DNA from: Heterobilharzia americana
Taxonomy: Eukaryota > Platyhelminthes > Trematoda > Strigeidida > Schistosomatidae
Direction of reading: 5' to 3'
Length of the DNA: 64,000 bases
Assembly: GCA_944470555.2 (NCBI GenBank)
Contig: OX104134.1
Span: forward strand, 108,866,701-108,930,700
This document shows positions 55,745-64,000 of this stretch, one piece after another. Below the pieces are notes generated by a model, which saw only the letters and a list, made by a program, of their open reading frames with translations, made no database searches and was not told where the DNA came from. Position 1 is the first letter of the stretch, and every line of letters begins with the position of its first letter. A program made the position numbers and the translations under genes.

Positions 55745-57950
55745 GGTTAGAATATGGAAAACAAATTACTTTTGAGTGGTCTCCCGCCTACATGGTAAGT
55801 AGATATCAAGAATTCAGACAAAGTAGTCTGGACCACCTCTGCAGGACGAGCCTTCCGACATTTAGCAACTCTTAGGAAGTAGAAGTTGCATTCAGTATCT
55901 AAGATACTATGTTGTAGGTTTAGTTTCTGTGTGTATCTTTTGAGGTTGGTGTTACAACTACGGTTAAATAAGTGATAGAGTGGGTGTCCAGGGGTGTTTA
56001 CTATACTGTAGAGCAATATCAAATCCCCTCTTAGTCTTTTCATATTCCAGTCGTCCCTCATGTGTTTTAAACTTAAGTCCTTGGACAGATTTAGTCGATC
56101 GCTTTCGAATGCGTTTTAGGTTTAATTTGTTTTTCTGCAGGTAGGTGGGTTGGCAGACTAGTTTTGAATTCCATCTGAAGTTGCTGAAAATTCGGTGAAA
56201 ACTTCTGCAATCGAACTGTCCAAAACTTCGTCCAAGCTTCATTATCGCCACGGTTCCACGAAATGCCTCTCTGTCACAGTCGACATGGTATTTTAATTCT
56301 CGAACGACTAAGGCCCCCCAAACCTTCACCTGTGACACTTCCATTTTCATGCAGTTGAGGCTATTCACATGATATACGTCGTGTTTTAGATGTAAAACCT
56401 TGCGTTTCTCAGGGTTAAACAGAAGTCCATTGTTTATCTCCCAGTTTTGAAGTTGGGTTTGATCTTCCTGTAGGGAAACACTATTTTCCTGACTTCTGAT
56501 TTCTCTCCATGGTTTCACATCATCGGCGAAAAGGAGGATTTCGGAAGAAATCTGCTGAGGCAAGTCATTTATGTATATTAGAAGAAGAAGCGGCCTTAGT
56601 ACTGAATCGTTCTAAACTCCACTTTTACATTCTGTTTCTCCAGACATAGAAAAACTTACTCGAGCTCAAATAAACAGTCACGTAGATACGAGGACAGCCA
56701 GTCGGTAAGCTATGGTTTGATCCTGATTAAATTTAATTTATCAATAAAGCAGTTGTGATTAACAAAATAGAACGCTTTAGAAAAGTTTAGATAAATAGTA
56801 TCAAGTCTGTCTCGATAGTCGACATCGCTAATCAATCTATCTACTGCGGTGAGGAAGTTAGTAATACAAAAGTACCCTTTTCTAAATCCATGTTGTTGAG
56901 GTGTAAAGAAGCTAATCGTCGCAAAGTGACCCTTCAGTCCGTTATAAACTGGCGATTCCATTATTTTGGAAGTTATGGATAAGAGAGTCATTGGTATATA
57001 GTTCTGCGGTTTGATTCGTTAACCTCCTTCGAATATTAGCCTTTTGTAACCTAACTTCCATAGATTGGGCACTATCTCTTGACTTAGGGAGTCCTTAATC
57101 GATTTACTTAAAGGTGCGGCCAAGATTAGTGTTCCTTGCCAGAGAAGTACCCTTCGTGAATGGTAGTAGTTTGCGCTGTACTCGCTCAACTCCTAATTCA
57201 ACGACTGGGAGTCCTACTTAGATTATTGGGGTATTAGTAAACTAGTGAGTAGGTGGTCGATGATGAGAACATTGCAAACAATGCCCAGCTAAAATTTCAG
57301 TCCATTCAGTGTTGCTGATAGTCAGTCCGTTGAGCGTTAGTAGTTGAGAAACGCCCTCTTTACTCTGTTGGAACAATGCACCACGGTGGAAGAGACGTCT
57401 CGCGTTGGAAACAAACATGTTTGTAAGCTTTTGTTTGTTGTCTGCAAGTGCCTTCGTGCAAGGGTTTTTCGTGTTTCGAAGTCGTCTGTACATGTGTTCG
57501 TTTCTATTTCTTTTGTGTGCGGCCCAGTAGTGTCTTCTTAACCTAATTAGCTTGCGACTAGAGTTGCTTATTACCTTACTTGGATTTGGGATTGACAGTG
57601 GAAAAGACTGGCTGATCGCATACATGATTTTGTAAAATAAGAATCTCCGATGGGTGTTCACGTCCTCCCATACATGGCCAACTTCCCAATCTGTCTGTTC
57701 TGATGCTGGAGTCTTCAGTCTCTTGAGGTTGCAACTACATTCCTTGGAAGGTCGGGCTAGCTTAGTTTTACAGACACATCATGACCACTCCTGCCCAAAG
57801 GAAGGAGGATAAAGGTTACCTACGGAAAGTTCTTCACCTGTGAAGATGTAGTCGAACTGAGATATGGTTCTAATATTCCTCCATCGAGTTACATACCTCA
57901 CATTTCCCGTTAGTCCCATTTCCTTAACAAGGTTCAAGAATCGAGTTTAG
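55745..57950 (-). mobile_element. CR1-like non-LTR retrotransposon, 5'-truncated
   Basis: On the minus strand: the end of an endonuclease (57.93-57.75 kb), linker (57.66-57.24 kb), RT (57.0-56.3 kb) and the C-terminal part (56.3-55.75 kb). ORF1 and most of the endonuclease are missing. The family resembles schistosome CR1-type elements (SR1, Perere group); the exact family is not determined. Confidence 0.75.
55747..57930 (-). pseudogene. CR1-like endonuclease/RT remains
   Basis: Endonuclease end with FLNLVKEMGLTGNVRYVTRW and FDYIFTGEELSVGNLYPP (57.9-57.8 kb). Linker frame 57661-57242 (RRHYWAAHKRNRNEHMYRRL). RT frame 56991-56710 with TPQQHGFRKGYFCITNFLTA and DTIYLNFSKAFYFVNH (catalytic Asp of YxDxxKAFD replaced by Asn). 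Frame 56563-55964 has SEILLFADDVKPWREI (Asp pair intact) and continues to a 55747 end in an overlapping frame. Broken by stops between the frames. Confidence 0.78.
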
Positions 57951-57959
57951 ATGTATTGA

Positions 57960-58110
57960 CTTGATTTCCAACCATTTCACCAACAGTCCTCAATCACTGA
58001 TTCCTACCGTCTCGGGAACCTTAGGCAGGTTGTCTACATCTCCCCACATAGCTCAGACCAGCAGTTAGGGATTTGACGTCATACAAACACCGTACAAATA
58101 TTGGGCTTTA
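57960..58110 (-). pseudogene. RTE-B C-terminal scrap
   Basis: The minus strand reads LSYVGRCRQP and shortly afterwards RDGRNQ, matching the last block of RTE-B (also seen at 47.9 kb). Very short. Confidence 0.5.
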
Positions 58111-58239
58111 TAACTACGCGTTATTTTCTGGAAGGTTACTCAAGCATTCGTTAGCCTAAATTGTATGGTCTGAAATTCATTTAGTTCTGTTAGTATGGTG
58201 AGTACGTTCTTCGGATGACCACTCGGATTCACCCCAACT

Positions 58240-58640
58240 TGTCAATATCCAAATACTAAGTCAAGTGAAAAGAGAGATGGGGAAAGCATTAGCATCAGGT
58301 GATAACCGGCAATGTAGACTTATTAAGGATACTGGCAAGGAAAAGACGGTGGTGAATGAAACCATCACCGAAAAGAGTGGGATCCCGATAACCTCTCAGG
58401 ACAAATAGTCGAAACGACGAACAAAACACTTTGAAGCACAATTCACCTGTCCAGCCCTAACGTAAATGGAACGTGTATGTCTGTTCTGTAACTCTCCTCG
58501 AAGTTGAGAAAACTGTTTCAAATCTACTAACGTTGTGGTCCCATGACACATGAGTATTTCTAATTGTGTCACCCAAAGTTTCCAGAAGGCTGTGTCTTTC
58601 CAACACCACCTGCCAAGCCCATATCACATATACGTACGCC
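58240..58640 (+). pseudogene. RTE-B linker fragment
   Basis: The plus strand reads GKALASGDNRQCRLIKDTGK, then NETITEKSG and KHFEAQFTCPAL, the linker before the RT (compare KQLFKRIKETHG at 45.95 kb and GQWAEHFEEQF at 52.85 kb). Opposite in orientation to its neighbours. Confidence 0.6.
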
Positions 58641-59169
58641 AGGTCTAGGAGGTTAATCGCTTTAAATTCAAACTAGGCGCCAGATGTCCATAAGCGCATC
58701 TGTAATAAAATAAAAGCAGAGCGGTTATCTTTGAGGGATTCGACTAGAAGTATACGACTCAACTGATACCCTACCATAAGGCACAACACGCCCTTGCGTG
58801 TTTGAATATAGCACCTTCAACAGGCTGATCTGCTTGCCACCCCCTTTAGTAAGAGACACCTGGTCGATTCAGTCCATCAAATGAAAATTAAGTTGGTGTT
58901 GATCACCGGTAAGCATGATTGTTCCAGAGACCTTGTACAAGGTCAAGATTTGGTCGATGCAGTCACGAACAAGTCCTGATTCTTCTTGTTTTTCTCAAGT
59001 TTCTCTGTTACGTAGTGTCTAAAGATTATAGGTACTGTGATCTTGACTAATACGTCTATCAGACGGGTTCTCTCTTGGTCATCACATGTGGATTTATCTT
59101 CTTCCTTTAAAACTAGCACATTCAGCGATTGAAACCTGTCAGAAGGGATCATATCTGATTCTCATATGC

Positions 59170-59700
59170 CAATATACTTGATAATCCTCGACGACTGTTC
59201 TTAAATATCTCTGCTACTAGTGCATCGGGATCTGCCTTCCCCAATGATTTCAGGTTACGTACACCCTTCTCAGCTTCTGCGAGAGTCGGATGCCTGATCT
59301 CAATGTCCTACTCAGGATATGGCTGGACACCAGTTGACGTAATAGTAGTTAAAGATTGGTTGAACTGTGCTTCTTATTGTTGTACCCATCGCTCTATCCT
59401 GCGAGTAAATTGTAGACCCATCCTTTTCCTTTGTGGTTTCACTAACCACTGAGAATTTTCCCCCTTGTTTCCTTTATCAATCTAAATAACTGTCTACTAT
59501 TACCTATAACCACTACCTTCCCAATCTCTTTGACCTTTACTGTCCACAACTGCTCACAGTCATTGCACAAACTCTTCGTCAGTCCACTCATTGTGCTTTC
59601 ATGTGCACCCAATGATTAGAAAGAAGTTGCTGGAACTTGTTTACTGCTCCTACTATTTTTTTGGCAGGTCAGTTACAGTCTTTGCCTCCGTCTTAACTGC
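59170..59700 (-). pseudogene. RTE-B linker fragment
   Basis: The minus strand reads SRQLFRLIKETRGK-like text near 59.48 kb, with KEKDGSTIYSQD near 59.42 kb and EAEKGVRNLKSLGK near 59.26 kb, i.e. linker and first RT residues of RTE-B. Truncated at both ends. Confidence 0.55.
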
Positions 59701-59913
59701 CCCTATTGTACATGTATCGAGAGGGAATGTGTCTTACTCTGTTCATGTGGTAATACTAGTTACGGTAAGAGTTATGATCAGTTCTATCCTTTGTAAAGAA
59801 CATCTCTTGTTTGGTCTGTATGATTGTTTTTGTTTTGTCAGCCACAATTTTGATTTCATTATCCCATTTATTTGGTAGAAATGGCCTTAACGTTGCAGCC
59901 AAAGGTTTTGGTT

Positions 59914-60187
59914 NNNNNNNNNNNNNNNNNNNNNNNNNNNNNNNNNNNNNNNNNNNNNNNNNNNNNNNNNNNNNNNNNNNNNNNNNNNNNNNNNNNNNNN
60001 NNNNNNNNNNNNNNNNNNNNNNNNNNNNNNNNNNNNNNNNNNNNNNNNNNNNNNNNNNNNNNNNNNNNNNNNNNNNNNNNNNNNNNNNNNNNNNNNNNNN
60101 NNNNNNNNNNNNNNNNNNNNNNNNNNNNNNNNNNNNNNNNNNNNNNNNNNNNNNNNNNNNNNNNNNNNNNNNNNNNNNNNNNNNNNN
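59914..60187. other. Assembly gap (274 N)
   Basis: A run of undetermined bases. Frames reported across it have no meaning. Confidence 1.
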
Positions 60188-60575
60188 CTGATTTGTGACA
60201 CTTTATATCATCATCCGAAGAAAAGGTATCACCTAAACCCCTCTTCACATCTAAGTTTAGTTCTTTATGCAGACGCAACCTTTCCTGTCCTTGTTTAGCC
60301 TTGAACTCACGAAGTTCCAACTCTTGCCTTTCATCCAACTATCGTACCTTCAATTGACCAGAGGTCCTACAAGGACTAGTCTAACTATAGTCAATAACTG
60401 TACCATTATCGGAGCCACGGCATGGAATAACATCAAGAGGGACTTGCTTGGTATCTGAGGTTGGATCCATGGACATGTCACCTTCCCCGTCCGGAAGTGA
60501 CTCAAGGAACACCTTGCGATTGCCAGGTACAGCAGTGATGGGTTGTTGAGAACTGTAGCGGCCAGAATCCAATAA
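60188..60575 (-). pseudogene. Gag-like start of a BEL/Pao element with two stop codons
   Basis: On the minus strand one frame reads LDSGRYSSQQPITAVPGNRK (from ~60575), SMDPTSDTKQVPLDVIP and NGTVIDYS, then TAG, 15 codons including a second TAG, then LDERQELELREFKAKQGQER and LRLHKELNLDVKRG up to the gap. The helical, charge-rich stretch after the second stop is typical of gag N-terminal parts in BEL-type elements. Either gag is decayed here or these codons lie upstream of the true start. The product would form element particles. The rest lies in or beyond the gap. Confidence 0.45.
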
Positions 60576-60614
60576 TCTTGGCCTGAACGCGGGAAATAAC
60601 TAGGCGGTGCCAAC

Positions 60615-61289
60615 TGACGTGAATCTGACTAGTTCCTGCGTTCTACTGTATAGCTTCCTAACTTCCGCGAGTGACGCACAGTCAAAGGTTGGATCGAAAT
60701 ATCAAAACACGGTTTGTAGTAATTCAATAGTAGATTCGTAACAAAATCTGTGGTACTATCAAAGCAACAATAAGTTATGTCAAATTACAAAAATACCTCA
60801 ACAGTGCCGTTGGGTAACTATACAGTCCAAAACGTTCTCGGGTACAAATACGTACTACACGGTAAAAACTGGTTAAAAAATACAACTGTTAAATACCTGT
60901 CGGTCAATAGGAATATTCCCGGCAAAAGGGATCAAAACTCTGCCTACAGGAATCAAATCAACAAACAAACGTTCCCAGTAGACAGTCAAAAGACAAACAG
61001 TCAAATCACTGCACAACCGTAAGTTGAACCAAAACAAAATGTCGTGCGCAGTAAAACAACATCACCTTATCAACAGTCCAGCGTCACATAATAGGAAAGT
61101 GAAACACTCATAATAAGTCTCAAACATACAAAGGCAAATACCGAGTGTAAAGTCAAATAAGACAGTTAAACAAGCAAATAACATTACACCGGCGAGGGTC
61201 AAAGGTACACCATCCATAACGAGGGTAAAAATGTTAAAATAAATGTCAATACAATCAAATAAGGGTGATCGGGAGGGATTTTCAGATCA
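60615..61289 (-). repeat. Probable BEL/Pao LTR
   Basis: A non-coding ~675-bp segment between pol and the gag-like frame. On the minus strand it may start TGATCTGAAA right after a purine run aaaggaaaaa (61299-61290), and may end ...CGTCA just before ttggcaccgcc, which could be a tRNA primer-binding site. Boundaries are inferred; no second copy is in the window to confirm them. Confidence 0.45.
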
Positions 61290-61384
61290 TTTTTCCTTTA
61301 CACCGGCCACCAAAATCCCTCCAGACACGCAAAACACCTCTGTGTATTCAGCCGTGGCTCTATCTACCTAGCTGTCTGCATACT

Positions 61385-64000
61385 CTATCTTTCTTCTACT
61401 CCCTCAAGAAGACAAAGCTTTCTTATATCTCTTCTCACGGTACCTTCCTTCATACGCACCATCACAGTTCTTACTAAATCGTCTTCGTCCTTCTCGCATG
61501 TTTCGATCACTCCCAAAGGCCAGGAACCACGTGGTGTTTTTTCAGAGGCCACAATCACCACATCTCCCTCCTTGAAATTTCTTTTCCTTCCCAACCACTT
61601 CTGACGAGTTTGCAAGCATGGTAGATACTCTTTCATCCATCGGCGCCAAAATACGTCAGCTAAGTAATTAACTTGTTTCCAACGTCTGACGTAATTATCG
61701 GCAATAGTGCCCTCCACGACTATTCCTCCACTATCTCTCAATAACAATAAGCTATTGGGAGTGAGAGCTAACTCGTCTTTTGGGTCGGTCGTCATGGGGA
61801 CAATAGGACGATTGTTCAAAATTCTTTCTATCTCCACGAAGTAGGTGGCTAATGTATCATCATGCAGAGTCTGCTCTTTGGATATGACCATCAATAACCT
61901 GCGTACAGAACGTATCATCCTTTCCCATATCCCACCTCGATGACTCGCTTGCGGGGGGTTGAAACTCCATCGTATCCCCTTTGACACCATGGCATCATTG
62001 ATTCGTCGTCTATCCCACACACTCACCAGTTGTCTTAGTTCCGAAATCGCTCCAACAAAGTTGGAACCATTATCACTGTATATCTCTGCAGGTGTTCCTC
62101 TTCTTCCTATGAACCTCATTACAGCCATTATAAAGGCGTCGGTGCCTAGGTTGAAAGCTACCTCTAAATGTATGGCTCGCGTCTGGAGACAAGTAAACAC
62201 ACACCCGTACCTCTTTTCCTGGCGAACCATGAGTGGTCCAAAATAATCAATTCCCACTGACGAGAAGCAAAACCATCCTTTCTGCACGCGACAGACCGGT
62301 AAAGGGGCCATCATCTGCTGACCCAGTGCAGCTTTCAATCGTCGGCACTCTATGCACTTTCTTATCACCCGTTTGACCGCACTGATCCCCTTAATTATCC
62401 AATAGTTTCTTCGTAGAGTGGCCAGGACTTGCGAAGTACCAGTATGTCCTTCTATAATATGATAATGCCTTATGATCAGCTCAGTCACGAAGTGATGTCT
62501 GGGGAGGATAACCGGATGCTTAAAAGTAAGTGGATAGTCGGAATAGTTCAACCTCCCACCGACGCAGACCAATCCATCCACAAGTATAGGTGACAACCTT
62601 TGCAATTCACCTTCTTCAGTCTCACAACTACCCTTTTCTCGGAGTTCCTTTATTAATTCTCCATATACCTCCTGTTGTACCATACATAATACTTTATGTC
62701 TAGCAGCTTCCAGTTCATCGGCTGTTAGATAGCCAACATTCAGTGACACACCTTGGCGACGCGAATACATAACGGATATGTAGACCACATATCTCTTAAG
62801 CCATGCCACAGCTTTAATCAGCCTCACCCAGTCCGAATGATACGCCAAAATCGGATCAGCAGTGAGCTCAGTAACGTTTGTGTTTGTTCGGACCGACCTC
62901 TTCAATTCGACATTTTTCGGTGGTTCCTTCCAGCAGAGGTCTGTGGTACTTGAAAACTGTCGGGTTCCCAGAAAAGAGGGGCCCTGAATCCAAGACGCTA
63001 ATTCACACGCTTTTCGTATGCCTCTTGATGTCCAATCTGCGGGATTCTCTTCAGATTTAACGTACCCCCACTGATTTGGGGATGAATACTGGTGAATAAT
63101 GGCTAGACGGTTGGCCACAAACGTACTATACCGACTCTCTGTATTTCTAATATAGTACAAAACAATCATAGAATCTGTCCAAAAATAAGTCTTGTCAAAG
63201 CTATTTGGGAGGTTCTTCCTCAAAATTTCACTCATTCGTGCACTCAATACTGCCGCAGCTAACTCTAATCTCGGCACTGTCACCGTTTTCAGAGGGGCAA
63301 CCCGGGATTTGCTATAAAGCAGTATGCTGTAGGGTGGCGTGTTTTTTGGAACGTTCCACGAATAAGCCACCGCTCCATAACCAGATTCAGAGGCATCGCA
63401 AAATAAGTGCAACTCAATCTTACTCATCTCACTCTTATCCTCCTTCTTGATACTTCTGGGTACGGAGATTTGCCCAAGATTCTTCATGAACCTCATCCAA
63501 TCCATCCATAGGGATAGGTCATTGGAACTCAGGGGTGTATCCCAACCAGCATGAGATTTGCAAAGATTCTGCAATAGCTGCTTGGCCGGAAGACAAACTG
63601 GGGCGATGAGGCCTAGTGGGTCAAAAAGAGCTGAGACGGTGGATAGTAGTCCTCTCTTCGTGAAGGGTTTTTCGACGGGTTCAAATCGGAACTTAAAAAC
63701 ATCATGCATGGTGTCCCATTCCAAACCTAGGGCCCTGTGGATTGAGCCTTGACTAACACGTAAGTCGACTGAGTTCTCTGTGTGGCTCAGACCAGGAAGA
63801 ACTACTCTCACTGCCTCTGAATTAGTCACCCACTTCTTCAATTTAAAGCCACCACGTAACAACAACTCAGTGGACTGTTTTACGAACGTTTTTGCCTCAC
63901 CTGGGCTTGCAAAGGACACTAGGCAATCATCAACATAAAAGTTATGCTTCACTGCTTCCACCACATAGCTATCATAATCGTTGGCATACGTCTCGGCAGT
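61385..64000 (-). CDS. BEL/Pao-type pol polyprotein (partial, open to window edge)
   Basis: An uninterrupted frame of over 870 codons reaches the window edge, so the start is outside. Counting from the GTG at 63964: the RT box YVDD (residues 10-13), a Pao-type region with VSALFDPLGLIAPV (110-123), RNase H with FCDAS (D190), PRLELAA (E234) and WTDS (D264). The integrase zinc finger has H500/H507 and C537/C540. The integrase core is VGIDYFGP (D573), YSDNGSNF (D631) and GGIWERM (E681). A final region has WPLGVIE and RRDIRKLCLL (~815-853). Domain order and motifs are those of BEL/Pao LTR elements (Saci-1 and Sinbad are schistosome examples). The protein would copy the element RNA and insert the DNA. 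No stop, frameshift or lost catalytic residue is seen in this part, so it is the best-preserved coding region in the window. Confidence 0.93.
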   Translation of the reverse strand, partial: TAETYANDYDSYVVEAVKHNFYVDDCLVSFASPGEAKTFVKQSTELLLRGGFKLKKWVTNSEAVRVVLPGLSHTENSVDLRVSQGSIHRALGLEWDTMHDVFKFRFEPVEKPFTKRGLLSTVSALFDPLGLIAPVCLPAKQLLQNLCKSHAGWDTPLSSNDLSLWMDWMRFMKNLGQISVPRSIKKEDKSEMSKIELHLFCDASESGYGAVAYSWNVPKNTPPYSILLYSKSRVAPLKTVTVPRLELAAAVLSARMSEILRKNLPNSFDKTYFWTDSMIVLYYIRNTESRYSTFVANRLAIIHQYSSPNQWGYVKSEENPADWTSRGIRKACELASWIQGPSFLGTRQFSSTTDLCWKEPPKNVELKRSVRTNTNVTELTADPILAYHSDWVRLIKAVAWLKRYVVYISVMYSRRQGVSLNVGYLTADELEAARHKVLCMVQQEVYGELIKELREKGSCETEEGELQRLSPILVDGLVCVGGRLNYSDYPLTFKHPVILPRHHFVTELIIRHYHIIEGHTGTSQVLATLRRNYWIIKGISAVKRVIRKCIECRRLKAALGQQMMAPLPVCRVQKGWFCFSSVGIDYFGPLMVRQEKRYGCVFTCLQTRAIHLEVAFNLGTDAFIMAVMRFIGRRGTPAEIYSDNGSNFVGAISELRQLVSVWDRRRINDAMVSKGIRWSFNPPQASHRGGIWERMIRSVRRLLMVISKEQTLHDDTLATYFVEIERILNNRPIVPMTTDPKDELALTPNSLLLLRDSGGIVVEGTIADNYVRRWKQVNYLADVFWRRWMKEYLPCLQTRQKWLGRKRNFKEGDVVIVASEKTPRGSWPLGVIETCEKDEDDLVRTVMVRMKEGTVRRDIRKLCLLEGVEER

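Noticed and set aside
59811..60338. Open frames across 59.9-60.2 kb
   Set aside because: They run through the N gap and have no meaning there.

Overview
The window looks like a repeat-dense stretch of a blood-fluke (Schistosoma-type trematode) nuclear genome. The base composition is AT-rich. Nearly all recognisable coding sequence is broken retrotransposon sequence: RTE-like and CR1-like non-LTR elements, Penelope-like fragments, a Gypsy-type and a BEL/Pao-type LTR element, and short tRNA-headed repeats carrying hammerhead-ribozyme remains. Together these are characteristic of schistosomes. No bacterial, phage or CRISPR signal is present. Species and family names are from recognition only; no database search was run.

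Layout. A first RTE family ('RTE-A') has five copies: 0.6-4.0 kb (+), 14.2-16.6 kb (-), 24.0-24.9 kb (-), 29.5-31.8 kb (-) and 41.0-44.3 kb (-). Several have visible target-site duplications, and the last is nearly full length. A second RTE family ('RTE-B', SR2/SR3-like) is scattered at 16.9-20.0, 20.5, 22.9, 25.1, 40, 45-48, 49.4, 50.5-54.9, 54.9-55.7 and 58-59.7 kb. The copy at 16.9-20.0 kb is flanked by an almost perfect ~850-bp inverted repeat. Penelope-like fragments lie at 4.2, 13.2, 28.8 (weak) and 31.9 kb. CR1-like fragments lie at 34.0-35.7 (ORF1 with PHD-like finger), 36.2-37.1 and 55.7-57.9 kb. A Gypsy-type 3' half lies at 25.9-28.5 kb (+), with an inverted partial copy at 8.8-10.2 kb (-). 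A BEL/Pao pol frame, open to the window edge, fills 61.4-64.0 kb (-) and is followed by a probable LTR and a degenerate gag-like start before an assembly gap at 59.9-60.2 kb.

Only one stretch looks like a host gene: four exons at 38.29-39.00 kb (+) with consistent splice sites and phases. They encode about 161 residues starting with a basic, Ser/Thr-rich, mitochondrial-presequence-like N terminus. I do not recognise the family.

How the parts act together: the autonomous-type elements would supply reverse transcriptase and endonuclease by target-primed copying (RTE, CR1, Penelope) or integrase-based insertion (Gypsy, BEL). The short tRNA-headed repeats would depend on such machinery. Apart from the visible part of the BEL pol, every retroelement frame seen here is disrupted, so in this window they are mostly relics. 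The most notable structures are the hammerhead relics, the large inverted repeat, the pol-LTR-gag order of the BEL element, and the recurring loss of the RT core from RTE copies.
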